Source of the DNA: Terriglobia bacterium
GTDB lineage: Bacteria > Acidobacteriota > Thermoanaerobaculia > Thermoanaerobaculales > Thermoanaerobaculaceae
Length of the DNA: 64,000 nucleotides
NCBI GenBank assembly: GCA_020073245.1
Contig: JAIQFQ010000003.1
Coordinates: 124,001-188,000, forward strand
Direction: 5' to 3'
The position numbers were made by a program, and so were the translations under genes. This document shows, in pieces, positions 16,027-24,215 of the stretch (positions are counted from its first letter, which is position 1; each line of letters opens with the position of its first letter). Under the pieces are notes generated by a model that worked only from the letters and a program-made list of their open reading frames with translations, had not been told where the DNA came from and made no database searches.

Positions 16027-16294
16027 TGCGGGACCCCTCCGGTGCGCGACGGCGGAGAATCCAAAGACCGGCAACACCCTCGATCAACAGGGCTGCGCGG
16101 ACGATCTGGTCCGTGAGAGGCGCGGGCAGGGTGGCGAGAAGGAGCGCCATCGCCACCGATATGCATGCCATCCCGGTCATAGCCCACGGCACCAGGGGCT
16201 CGAAGTTGGCGCGGCTGCGCGCATGCCACCACAGCAGCCCGGCCATTCCCCAGCCCAGCAGGAGGAGGGCGGGAAGCGACAGAATCCAGCGCAC
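16013..16294 (-). CDS. small membrane protein, unknown function
   Basis: 93 aa with three predicted transmembrane helices: [40 protein letters not shown] and [17 protein letters not shown], ending in a basic tail [14 protein letters not shown] recognise no family. It is the first gene of a two-gene unit with the Smr protein, overlapping it by 14 nt, and is divergent from the glycosyltransferase. Confidence 0.6.
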   Translation of the reverse strand: MRWILSLPALLLLGWGMAGLLWWHARSRANFEPLVPWAMTGMACISVAMALLLATLPAPLTDQIVRAALLIEGVAGLWILRRRAPEGSRNGRR

Positions 16295-16356
16295 GCCGAC
16301 ACGTTACTCCCGCAGTCTGGGTCGAACAAGAGCAAGCCGGCTTCCGGAGGATAACG

Positions 16357-17085
16357 ATGGAGACCCTGAAGGTCTCGGTTGTGGTTCCGGTGTTCAACGA
16401 GGAGAGCACCATCTCCCAGGTCCTCGACCGGGTGGCGTGCGCGCCCTTCCCGGCGCAGGTCACGGAGGTGGAGATCGTGGCTGTGGACGACTGCTCGCGT
16501 GACGGAACGGCAGGGCGCCTGGCCGCCTACAGGCCCCCGGCGGAGACCTCCGGGAGCTGTCGGTTCACGTGGCTACGTCACGAGCGCAACCGGGGCAAGG
16601 GTGCGGCTCTGAGGACCGGATTTGCGGCTACCAGCGGCGATCTCATCATCGTTCAGGACGCCGATCTCGAGTACGACCCGGCCGACTACCCGGCTCTACT
16701 GGGGCCGATCCTGAGCGGGAAGGCGGATGTCGTGTTCGGGAGCAGGTTCCTCGGCGGGCCGCACCGCGTCCTGTTCCACTGGCACTCGGTCGGGAACAAG
16801 TTCCTGACGATGCTCTCCAACATGTTCACCGACCTGAACCTCACCGACATGGAGACGTGCTACAAGGTGTTCACGCGCAAGGTCCAGGCAAGGTTGCGAC
16901 TGACCTCGGAGAGGTTCGGCTTCGAACCGGAGTTCACGGCTCGCGTCGCGAGGATGGGCGTGCGCATCTACGAGGTCCCGGTGGCATACAACGGGCGCAC
17001 CTACGCCGAGGGGAAGAAAATCGGGTGGAAGGACGGCTTCGACGCGATCTGGTGCATCCTGAAGTTCAATTTGTGGAACAGGTGA
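16357..17085 (+). CDS. family 2 glycosyltransferase, dolichol/polyprenyl-phosphate mannosyltransferase-like
   Basis: 242 aa with a single GT-A domain and no transmembrane tail. [14 protein letters not shown] (about 6-19), VDDCSRDGT for the nucleotide-sugar Asp pair, [13 protein letters not shown], then the DxD-like QDADLEYDP. The C-terminal FEPEFTARV and [14 protein letters not shown] match the DPM1/undecaprenyl-phosphate glucosyltransferase group. These enzymes load a sugar on a polyprenyl phosphate at the membrane. GGAGG precedes the ATG by about 8 nt. Confidence 0.9.
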   Translation: METLKVSVVVPVFNEESTISQVLDRVACAPFPAQVTEVEIVAVDDCSRDGTAGRLAAYRPPAETSGSCRFTWLRHERNRGKGAALRTGFAATSGDLIIVQDADLEYDPADYPALLGPILSGKADVVFGSRFLGGPHRVLFHWHSVGNKFLTMLSNMFTDLNLTDMETCYKVFTRKVQARLRLTSERFGFEPEFTARVARMGVRIYEVPVAYNGRTYAEGKKIGWKDGFDAIWCILKFNLWNR

Positions 17086-17167
17086 GCGGCTGACCCGGTG
17101 CTGCCGGCCCGGCGTCTCAGGCGAGGTTTCCTCAGGGTGCCCGTTTCTCACCGGCTGGTAGCCTTGG

Positions 17168-17173
17168 TAGTCT
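17168..17173 (+). promoter_or_regulatory. possible -10 element giving a leaderless mRNA
   Basis: TAGTCT ends 8 nt before GTG at 17182, and there is no ribosome-binding sequence in between. No convincing -35 is seen. Confidence 0.28.
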
Positions 17174-17181
17174 GACAGTCG

Positions 17182-17898
17182 GTGGGACGGACACGCGGGA
17201 GGCCGCCTCTCCTGACGAGGGCCGAGGTCGTCATCGGCAACGCGGTTCCCGTCGTGGGCGTGGCGTTCCTCGGCTGGAACGCTTTTTCGGTGATCCTCCT
17301 TTATGTACTCGACGGCTGGCTCAGCATCCTCGGCCTAGGGGCGTCCGTCATGATCCAGAATCGGGACGAGATGCGGCGGATGGTCCCGAAAGGCTACTCC
17401 GGATTTCGGCGGGCCCTGTTCTCGGTCGTCGTCGTCGGCTTGACGGAGGCCGTCCTTTCGATGTTCGCAGTGGTCCCGGGCGTGGCGGTCTTGGCCCACA
17501 TGGACCGGTCGCTGGGCCAGGCGCTGGCCCAGCTCCTCGGTGACGCCGGACTGTTCGTGTCGGCGCTCATGCTGATCGGCTCGCACGTCGTCCGAGTCGG
17601 CCGGAGCGTGCGCGAATCGGGCGAGGGAGTCGCGGCGCTCTCGCCCGAGTTGCAGATGATGCTGTTCATTTACCGGATGTTTCTCATGATGTTCCTCGCC
17701 ACGTTCGCCTCACCCGGGTTCCTCAGCCGGGTCTTGGTGCCGGCATACGTCGCGCTCGTCGCGGTGCTGTTCACATACTCCGATCTCTACCCCCAGCGGT
17801 TCCTGGCGAGGCTCATGAGGAAGAGGGAGGACAAGCTCGACGAGGATGAGGGCGTGGGCGAAGGCGACGCGCCGGCTCGTCCGAGCCTGCCGAAGTGA
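17182..17898 (+). CDS. membrane protein resembling DUF6498
   Basis: 238 aa from GTG at 17182. Start context: VVIGNAVPVVGVAFLGWNAF and VILLYVLDGWLSI, a pattern I associate with DUF6498 membrane proteins. About six helices follow, then a charged cytoplasmic tail (LMRKREDKLDEDEGVGEGD). No known function. It is downstream of the glycosyltransferase on the same strand with a 96-bp gap and its own possible leaderless promoter. The domain name is tentative. Confidence 0.65.
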   Translation: MGRTRGRPPLLTRAEVVIGNAVPVVGVAFLGWNAFSVILLYVLDGWLSILGLGASVMIQNRDEMRRMVPKGYSGFRRALFSVVVVGLTEAVLSMFAVVPGVAVLAHMDRSLGQALAQLLGDAGLFVSALMLIGSHVVRVGRSVRESGEGVAALSPELQMMLFIYRMFLMMFLATFASPGFLSRVLVPAYVALVAVLFTYSDLYPQRFLARLMRKREDKLDEDEGVGEGDAPARPSLPK

Positions 17899-17899
17899 G

Positions 17900-18415
17900 C
17901 TAGCTCGCTGGCGAACGCCGCCCCGCGGAGGGGAGCCCCTCGACGCGCCGCCGCCAAACCTCGAGCAACGCCGTTGCCTCAGGGCCGTTCTCGGAAGGAG
18001 CCCACGGCGCGAAGTCCCTGTCGGTGAGGGGGGCGTAGGGCCCAGGCTTGACCTCGAAGAGAGCGGTGTCGTTCGCGAGCGAGACGACGGTGTGCCAGAT
18101 GAAACCGGGCAGCTCGACGGCCCACGCCGCTCCGGGCTTGAGAACCGCCGTCTCGAGGACGGCGCCACCGTCGTCGAACGTCAGCAGCCCGGCCCTGCCT
18201 TCGAGTATGAGGAACAGCTCGAAGCGGTGCGGCTCGTGGCGGTGCGGCCGGACGTACGTGCCGGGCTGGAAGACGTTGAGCATCCGCTGGATTGGATCTT
18301 CCAATGTCTTGTGAACGTTGAGGTTCGCACGTCTCCGTGGTGAGGCCGAGGCATCGGCGAGGGTCTGCTTCAACGCTGCTGCGTCGAACAGCCTCAGGCG
18401 TGGCTGCGGCATCAA
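17900..18415 (-). CDS. WbuC-family cupin-fold protein
   Basis: 171 aa. RMLNVFQPGTYVRPHRHEPHRFELFLILEGRAG is the WbuC/cupin core (parts: FQPGTYVRPHRH then FELFLILEG), with His residues placed for a metal. The second cupin motif is PGFIWHTVVSL. WbuC proteins occur in O-antigen clusters and elsewhere; their reaction is not established. The start overlaps the stop of the upstream CBS gene by 4 nt, so the two are probably co-translated. A role in sugar or metabolite handling is only a guess. Confidence 0.82.
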   Translation of the reverse strand: MMPQPRLRLFDAAALKQTLADASASPRRRANLNVHKTLEDPIQRMLNVFQPGTYVRPHRHEPHRFELFLILEGRAGLLTFDDGGAVLETAVLKPGAAWAVELPGFIWHTVVSLANDTALFEVKPGPYAPLTDRDFAPWAPSENGPEATALLEVWRRRVEGLPSAGRRSPAS

Positions 18416-18852
18416 CCCGGGTACTTCCCGTGGATGTAGTCGGTCAGTTTGCGGATCTCGAACTCCTGGCTACGGCTCGCCCACCGGACCAGGTCCCCGA
18501 TCGATATGAGCCCCATCAGCTGACCCTCGAAGGCCACCGGCAGGTGGCGGCATCGGCGCTCGGTCATGATCGCCATGGCCTCGGCCGCCACGGCCGTCGG
18601 CTCGACATAGACGACCTCGCGAGACATGACCTCACCGACCGTTGTGGTCGCGGGGTTCAGGCGGCCGAGGATCACGCCTGTCATCAGATCCCGCTCGGTG
18701 AACATGCCGACCGGCTTCCCCGCGTCGCACACCAGGAGCGCGCCGACATTCTCCGCGCACATCCTCTCCACTGCCTCCAGGACGGTGTCGCCGGGCGCGG
18801 CTTTGTGAACCTTCGACCCCTTCTCCTTGAGAATGTGAGCTACGGTGTCCAT
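18412..18852 (-). CDS. tandem CBS-domain protein
   Basis: 146 aa from ATG at 18852 behind a G-rich ribosome site. Two CBS motifs fill the protein: DTVLEAVERMCAENVGALLV...MFTERDLM and VYVEPTAVAAEAMAIMTERR...GLISIGDLV. Such pairs bind adenine nucleotides and sense energy state. As a stand-alone protein its target is unknown; the 4-nt overlap with the WbuC-like gene suggests a joint role. The longer open frame to 18978 has no sensible N-terminus. Confidence 0.88.
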   Translation of the reverse strand: MDTVAHILKEKGSKVHKAAPGDTVLEAVERMCAENVGALLVCDAGKPVGMFTERDLMTGVILGRLNPATTTVGEVMSREVVYVEPTAVAAEAMAIMTERRCRHLPVAFEGQLMGLISIGDLVRWASRSQEFEIRKLTDYIHGKYPG

Positions 18853-18884
18853 TGTCCCCCCCGAGGCGGATTTCGAGAGGAAGG

Positions 18885-21311
18885 TTAGCACGAATCGGCG
18901 TCGCTGGAACTGAAGAAGGCGCGCACGGCGCCGGCCGGGTCGTCCCGTCGGAGCGACCCTGGGTCCCCGGCCGTCCAATCCGTCGGGAGGAGCGAACGGT
19001 ACGGTTCGGCCAGGAACCGTTTGCAGATGAGGACGATGACGCCTTTGTCCTCCGCGGAGCGGATCAGCCGCCCGGCCGCCTGGACGACCCGAGTCATACC
19101 GGGGACCAGGTACGCGTATTCGAAACCACGCTCGTAGCGGTCGTCGAAGTAGCCCTTCAACAACTCCCGCTCCGGACCGACCTGAGGCAGGGCGGGCGAG
19201 ACCACGATCACCTCGGAGAGCATCTCGCCCGGGTAATCCACTCCCTCGGCGAACACGCCGCCCAGTACGGCGAGCAACAGGACCGGCTCACGGTTGGCCC
19301 GCAGTCTGGCGAGGATTTCCCGCCGGGCTCGATCCGAATCGGTGCCGCGCTGGATCTCGATGGCGTGGCCGGGCACGACGAGTCGGATCGCGACTTCCTG
19401 GAGGAACGCGTACGATGGGAAGAGAACCAGTGCGTTACGCTCCTCTGGCGCCAGTTCAGCGATCAACTCGGCGATGCGCCCATACCAGCGGGCACGGGCG
19501 CGGTAGGTCGTGTCCACCTCGTCGATCGTGACGATCAGACGGTTCTTCGGCGGAAACGGCGACGGGAGAGAGAGAGTGTCGGTGCGATCGGGATCGAAGC
19601 CCAGGAGGTCGCGGTAGAAGTCAAACGGCTCCAGGGTCGCGGACATCGCAACGCAGCCGGCCGAGCGCTCGACGAGCGCCCCGGTGAAACGGGAGGCGTC
19701 CAGGCAAAAGACCCTCAGCGACTCGTCGGCCTCCGCGGCGCCCAGCCTCTCGGCGAGCGGCACGAGTTCACGGCCGCCGTCCTCCAGGAGATCGGTCACC
19801 CGTGCGAGGGAGAGAAGCACGTCCACGACGGGGTCCTTCGCGAGCCACAGGTCGGCGTTGCGCTTGAACGTGAAGTAGGGGGCCACGAGGGCGTCGAGGG
19901 CGAGCCGGAATTCTGCGAGCGGCTTGGGATCGAGCGCAATGCTCTGGCATCCGGCCCTCGAGCCGAGGGTGTCCGAGACCTCCCGGCGGATCAGCTCATC
20001 CAGGTCCCCCAGAAGGTCGTCCAGTTCGCGACAGACTCGGTTCCGGTGTCCGTCGACGAGTTTCCGAGCCTCCCGAACGGCGCCGCGCGGGAGGCGCGGC
20101 GAGTAGTAGTCGCGAGCCCGGTCCACGAGATTGTGAGCCTCGTCGACGATCAAGATCGTGTCCTCGATCGAACCTTCGGACGCCAGGCCGAAGAGAGCGA
20201 TCGAGGGGTCGAAGACATAGTTGTAGTCGCACACCACCGCACTGGCCTCACGCAGCAGTTCGAGCGAAACCTCGAAGGGGCAGACTTCCGCCGCATGGGC
20301 GATGTCGTACACGCGATCAGGATCGAGGTGTGACGGACCGGTGAGGAGCGCCGGGAGGACCCCCCGCTCGGCCAGCTTGCTCCCGTAGTCCCGGGCGTGG
20401 AGGCAGAACTCCTCGTGGCAGACCACCTCACGATTGGCGCACATCTTGGCCTTCGCGCGGATCTGGATCGAGCGCCACCCCCCGCGCTGCATGGCCTGGA
20501 GCGTCTCAACCGCTAGCTGTTGCTGCAGGGTCTTGGCGGTCAGGAACGCAACCCGGCGGCCGCTTGCCAGGGCGGACTTGACGGTAGGATAAAGGGCGGC
20601 AGCGGTTTTCCCAACGCCGGTGGGAGCAGCGAGGAGCAGGTGGCGACCGTTCTCGAGGGCGGCCGTGACGGCCGCCATCGCCTCCTCTTGGATGGGACGG
20701 GGCGCGTCGAAGGGGAACGGCAGTTCGGCCGCGGCCTCCCGCCACCTCGCTCTCGTGTCCTCTCGGGCCCGCTCTGCCGCGATCAGCGCATGGAGGCGTG
20801 CCCGCAGGTAAGCCTCGACCTCGCGCGGAGACCACGGCACCTCCTCGACGCGATGGTCCTCACCACCCAGATCGACGAGCAGCAGACGAGCCGCAGCACC
20901 CCCGGCCGGGAAGAGGCACCATGCGTAGATCCGAGCCTGCCACCGAAACCGGTCGAGGCGATCGTGCGCGAGAGGGTGGTGCAGCTCGCTTTTGAAGTGG
21001 AGGGTCTTGATCTCCTCAACGACGTGGCGGTCATCGTCGCCGCGGGTGAGGCCGTCGGCCCTCCCGATGATCCGCAGCTCCCATCCGTCCGCCGCATAGA
21101 CGGCATCGACCGGGACCTCACTGGCGTAGCGAGGGTCAGCGCTCTGACGCTGGCCCTGGATGGTCCGGTGGAGCTCGGCCCCCACCGAGAGGCGCGCCAG
21201 CCCCTCCCCGGGCGCCCCGAGACCGGAGCGGGCGGTCTCCGGTAGGAGGTCATGAACGGAACACGTCACCCGTTGCTTGTCGAGATCGATGCGGACTGCC
21301 ACGCGGGCCAT
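18885..21311 (-). CDS. PD-(D/E)XK nuclease fused to an XPD/DinG-type iron-sulfur helicase
   Basis: 808 aa. The N-terminal ~170 residues have RecB/Cas4-like motifs: Glu46, GRADG (Asp86), EEIK (Glu100, Lys102) and QARIY (Gln125-Tyr129). The helicase part has Walker A APTGVGKT (229-236), four Cys (291, 298, 303, 344) between motifs I and II placed like the XPD 4Fe-4S cluster, DEAH (390-393), a late FAEGVDYPG motif and QAAGRLIRS (motif VI). XPD/DinG enzymes unwind 5'-3' on damaged or structured DNA. All key residues of both domains are present, so it is probably active in cutting and unwinding. It stands alone on its strand. Confidence 0.88.
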   Translation of the reverse strand: MARVAVRIDLDKQRVTCSVHDLLPETARSGLGAPGEGLARLSVGAELHRTIQGQRQSADPRYASEVPVDAVYAADGWELRIIGRADGLTRGDDDRHVVEEIKTLHFKSELHHPLAHDRLDRFRWQARIYAWCLFPAGGAAARLLLVDLGGEDHRVEEVPWSPREVEAYLRARLHALIAAERAREDTRARWREAAAELPFPFDAPRPIQEEAMAAVTAALENGRHLLLAAPTGVGKTAAALYPTVKSALASGRRVAFLTAKTLQQQLAVETLQAMQRGGWRSIQIRAKAKMCANREVVCHEEFCLHARDYGSKLAERGVLPALLTGPSHLDPDRVYDIAHAAEVCPFEVSLELLREASAVVCDYNYVFDPSIALFGLASEGSIEDTILIVDEAHNLVDRARDYYSPRLPRGAVREARKLVDGHRNRVCRELDDLLGDLDELIRREVSDTLGSRAGCQSIALDPKPLAEFRLALDALVAPYFTFKRNADLWLAKDPVVDVLLSLARVTDLLEDGGRELVPLAERLGAAEADESLRVFCLDASRFTGALVERSAGCVAMSATLEPFDFYRDLLGFDPDRTDTLSLPSPFPPKNRLIVTIDEVDTTYRARARWYGRIAELIAELAPEERNALVLFPSYAFLQEVAIRLVVPGHAIEIQRGTDSDRARREILARLRANREPVLLLAVLGGVFAEGVDYPGEMLSEVIVVSPALPQVGPERELLKGYFDDRYERGFEYAYLVPGMTRVVQAAGRLIRSAEDKGVIVLICKRFLAEPYRSLLPTDWTAGDPGSLRRDDPAGAVRAFFSSSDADSC

Positions 21312-21483
21312 TCTACGCGTGCCGCGCCGCGGCCTGCCCCGCGTCTGAAATGGCGTTCGCCGTCGGTGAGGTTAGAATTCCACGAAGAGATGCTACGCTT
21401 CAACGTTGCCAGCATCCGCTTGGGGGAGGCACGTTACTGCGCCCCGGGTCCGTCCCTTCTGAGCCGGATGTTACGGGGGTGAG

Positions 21484-21954
21484 GTGGCAGACATTCAGAC
21501 TGTGTTACGGCTGCTTGAACAGTTCGAGAGTCTCATGCATGAGATCTACGACGGGTTCTCCGAGACCTTTTCCCGCGACGCCGAGGCGTCGGCACTCTTC
21601 TCCAAGCTGGCGTTCGAGGAACGCTCGCATCTGGGAGAGGTCCGGTTTCTTCGTCGGCTGGCGAGACAGAACGGCATCCCATTCGCCGATGTGGAGTTGG
21701 ACGTTGAGGCCCTCAGACGGGAGGTCGCTCAGCTCGAGAACGTCCGTCGGGCGGCGCCTCAGGTCTCGCTCCACGAGGCGCTCGTCATCGCTATGGAGTT
21801 CGAGAAGGGTGTGGCGGAGGTCCACTCGAGGAAGGCCGTCGCCAAGGCGAACCCTGATGTCGCGCGCCTGCAGGGCAGCCTTCAAGCCGCCGACCAGCGT
21901 CACTTCGACGCACTGCTCGCCTTCGCACGGGGACGCGGGTTGAAATCAACATGA
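21484..21954 (+). CDS. ferritin-like/rubrerythrin-like four-helix protein
   Basis: 156 aa from GTG at 21484 behind GGGGGTGAG. All-helical, with Glu/His residues placed for a di-iron site: HEIYDGF in helix 1, FEERSHLGEV (ExxH) in helix 2, EFEKGVAEVH in helix 3 and AADQRHFDAL in helix 4, where Asp replaces the usual Glu. No rubredoxin domain follows. It probably handles iron or peroxide. The 172-bp gap upstream shows no gene. It sits in a run of DNA-repair-like genes, which fits a protective role by inference. Confidence 0.75.
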   Translation: MADIQTVLRLLEQFESLMHEIYDGFSETFSRDAEASALFSKLAFEERSHLGEVRFLRRLARQNGIPFADVELDVEALRREVAQLENVRRAAPQVSLHEALVIAMEFEKGVAEVHSRKAVAKANPDVARLQGSLQAADQRHFDALLAFARGRGLKST

Positions 21955-22087
21955 TCTGGGCGACGAGGAACTCGGCTGCGGACACCTGCCGGTCCCACCG
22001 ACCCTCGGCCGAGGGGATCAGGCCGGGACTGGTGGCGAGGCGCCGACCAAGAGTGTCCCGGTGGACCGGGTGAGCGGAGGGGGTACC

Positions 22088-22804
22088 ATGTCGACCAAAG
22101 GGACTGGAACGGAGGGGCTTGACCATCTCTTCGGCCGTCCGACCGGACGAAGGAATGTGGGGGTCGCACCAGCCGGCCAGTCATCGGGTGCTCTGAACCC
22201 CAGCCTTCGGGACATCCTCCGCCAATTCGACGATGCGAACCGCGAGGCCCAGCGCATGGTAGAAGGGCTCTCCGACCGGCAGTTCAATTGGCGTCCCGCC
22301 TCCGGGCGGTGGTCGATCGCGGAGTGCTACGGCCACCTCAACATCGTAGGTTCGGAGATGCTGCCTGTGATCGACGACGCCGTCGCCGAGGCACGTGCGC
22401 GGGCCTGGTACAGCAACGACGCGTTCCGGCCGCGGCTGGTCGGACGGTTGCTGCTCAAGGCCACCGAACCTCCCGTGCGTCACAGGAGGCGAGCCCGCGA
22501 GCATCACGTTCCGGCGAGCGATCAGTTCGTGAAGGATGTGCTCCCGGCGCTCGTCGACCTGAATCGTGTCCTGGCGTCTCGCGTTCAGGCGGCGAACGGG
22601 CTCGACCTGTCTCGCCCAAGGGTCTCAGCGCCCGCAACAACGATCTTCCGGCTCAGCCTCTTTGAGCTGTTTCTCTTTCTCGCAGCGCACGGGCGCCGGC
22701 ACTTGAGACAGGCACGCGCCGTCAGGGAGCACCCGCTGTTTCCCAGAGCACCGGCAGGACCGGAACACGGTCGGCCGTCCTCTCCCGCGGTCCCGCACCG
22801 CTGA
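22088..22804 (+). CDS. DinB/YfiT-like four-helix metal-binding protein
   Basis: 238 aa from ATG at 22088, chosen over GTG at 22061 because of the upstream GGAGGGGG. Signature residues of the DinB superfamily: RQFNWRPASGRWSIAECYGHLNIV with the first His, and AHGRRHLRQA with the HxxxH pair. The Asp/Glu-rich helix bundle lies between. Bacillus DinB is DNA-damage-inducible, but many members are thiol transferases with bacillithiol or mycothiol, so the reaction is not known. A 40-residue disordered-looking N-terminus and Pro-rich C-terminus flank the domain. Confidence 0.82.
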   Translation: MSTKGTGTEGLDHLFGRPTGRRNVGVAPAGQSSGALNPSLRDILRQFDDANREAQRMVEGLSDRQFNWRPASGRWSIAECYGHLNIVGSEMLPVIDDAVAEARARAWYSNDAFRPRLVGRLLLKATEPPVRHRRRAREHHVPASDQFVKDVLPALVDLNRVLASRVQAANGLDLSRPRVSAPATTIFRLSLFELFLFLAAHGRRHLRQARAVREHPLFPRAPAGPEHGRPSSPAVPHR

Positions 22805-22860
22805 TGATTGGTTTGACGGGGTGACGTGGAAGGGGCTTTGAAGACGGTGACGATGGATCC

Positions 22861-23268
22861 TTGAGCCTCATGCAGCGGAGAAGCTTGCGTCGCTCGGAAG
22901 AGACTCATGTACGCGTGGGCGTGCCTGGCCGGAGAGGTGGGCGTGTCTGGGAAGCGGTCTATACCATCGTTCGTGGAATCCCCGCCGGACGAGTCATGAC
23001 CTACGGTCAGATCGCGGCGATTCTCGGTCACACGATCTCTCCCAGGGCCGTCGGTTGGGCAATGCACGTCTGCCCCGACGATGTGCCGTGGCACAGGGTC
23101 GTCAACGCGGCCGGAGGATGTTCCACGAACCGAATTGGCGACCTGCCCCCTGGCCTTCAGCGGGCTCTCCTGGAGAGGGAGGATGTCGAGTTCCGCCTGG
23201 ACGGGCGCCTCGATCTCACCCGCTACCGCCACAATCCCGGTCCGCGGCGAGTCCGCATGCGTTTCTGA
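22861..23268 (+). CDS. alkyltransferase-like protein (ATL), Trp in place of the acceptor Cys
   Basis: 135 aa from TTG at 22861 (ATG at 22870 also possible). The MGMT C-terminal fold is clear: FxxVYxIVRGIPAGRVMTYGQIAAILG and SPRAVGWAMHV, but the active-site motif PCHRV reads PWHRV (Trp77). That swap defines ATL proteins such as Schizosaccharomyces Atl1 and E. coli YbaZ, which bind O6-alkylguanine without removing the alkyl group and hand the lesion to nucleotide excision repair. No N-terminal MGMT domain is present. Divergent from nothing; it lies 35 nt before xerD on the same strand. Confidence 0.88.
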   Translation: MSLMQRRSLRRSEETHVRVGVPGRRGGRVWEAVYTIVRGIPAGRVMTYGQIAAILGHTISPRAVGWAMHVCPDDVPWHRVVNAAGGCSTNRIGDLPPGLQRALLEREDVEFRLDGRLDLTRYRHNPGPRRVRMRF

Positions 23269-23291
23269 GAAGGCAGCCAGAGCGCGGAGGC

Positions 23292-23297
23292 TAGAAT
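23292..23297 (+). promoter_or_regulatory. possible -10 element giving a leaderless xerD mRNA
   Basis: TAGAAT ends 6 nt before ATG at 23304 and no Shine-Dalgarno sequence is present. The hexamer matches five of six consensus bases; a -35 is not obvious. Confidence 0.38.
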
Positions 23298-23303
23298 CAG
23301 GCG

Positions 23304-24215
23304 ATGGGACGGAAGCTGCCCAACACCGAGTTCTTCCAGCGCTACTTGCCCGACTATCTGGCGGTGTTGCTCGTGGAGCGCGGGCTGGCGACGAACTCCG
23401 TGGCAGCGTACCGGCGGGACCTTGAGGGCTTCGGCGTCTGGCTGGCCCAGCGCGAGCTCGACGCCAGCGCGTGTGAACGGGCTCATCTCCGCAGGTACCT
23501 CACGGACCTGCGAGGGCGCGGCCTGGCTGCGCGCTCGGCGGCCCGAGCGCTGGCATCGCTGCGCGGTCTTTACCGCTATTTGGTGGAGCGAGGTGCGACG
23601 AAACAGGACCCGACGCTCGACCTGGAGTCGCCGAAGCTGATGCGCTCTCTGCCTCACTTCCTTTCCAGTCAGGAGGTCGAGGCGCTTCTGGAGGTGCCCG
23701 ACGCGTCCAGAACGCTCGGCCTGCGTGACCGCGCCATGCTCGAGACACTGTATGCCACGGGTGTCAGGGTATCGGAGCTCGTAGGGCTCACCGCTAACCA
23801 GCTCCGCCTTGACCCGGGGTACGTCCGGGTCTGGGGCAAGGGCGGCAAGGAACGCATCGTGCCCGTTGGTTCCCAGGCGCGTCGCTGGCTGCAGCGCTAC
23901 CTGGAGGAAGCCCGTCCCGAGCTGGACAAGAAGCGACATGAGGAGTTGTTCCTCACGGTGCGCGGCACCGGAATGACGCGGCAGTGTTTCTGGCAGATCG
24001 TCAAGCGGTACGGTTCCGCGGCCGGGATCACCACCCATCTCTCGCCTCATGTGCTTCGCCATTCCTTTGCGACGCACCTGCTTGAGCACGGCGCGGATCT
24101 CCGTGCCGTGCAGGCGATGCTCGGTCACGCCGACATCTCGACGACCGAGATCTACACACACATAACCCGTGAGCGGCTTCGATCGCTCTACGACAGCAAG
24201 CACCCCCGCGCATGA
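23304..24215 (+). CDS. xerD: XerD-type tyrosine recombinase
   Basis: 303 aa, the XerC/D length. A SAM-like N-terminal domain starts LPDYLAVLLVERGLATNSV. Catalytic residues: Arg in ATGVRVSELVGL, Lys in WGKGGKERIVPVG, HxxR in LSPHVLRHSFATHLLEHGA, His in MLGHADISTT, and Tyr in EIYTHIT. It resolves chromosome dimers at dif with its partner. No integrase-associated genes, att repeats or tRNA lie nearby, so a mobile-element role is unlikely. XerC versus XerD is assigned by general similarity only. Confidence 0.88.
   Translation: MGRKLPNTEFFQRYLPDYLAVLLVERGLATNSVAAYRRDLEGFGVWLAQRELDASACERAHLRRYLTDLRGRGLAARSAARALASLRGLYRYLVERGATKQDPTLDLESPKLMRSLPHFLSSQEVEALLEVPDASRTLGLRDRAMLETLYATGVRVSELVGLTANQLRLDPGYVRVWGKGGKERIVPVGSQARRWLQRYLEEARPELDKKRHEELFLTVRGTGMTRQCFWQIVKRYGSAAGITTHLSPHVLRHSFATHLLEHGADLRAVQAMLGHADISTTEIYTHITRERLRSLYDSKHPRA

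Noticed and set aside
18885..21311. Cas4 or DinG of a CRISPR system
   Set aside because: No repeats with spacers, cas1, cas2 or effector genes in the window; the nuclease is fused to XPD.
22861..23268. Active O6-methylguanine methyltransferase
   Set aside because: The acceptor Cys is Trp in PWHRV, so it cannot accept an alkyl group.
23304..24215. XerD as the integrase of a mobile element
   Set aside because: No att repeats, tRNA, phage or plasmid genes nearby; the sequence and length fit the chromosomal dimer resolvase.
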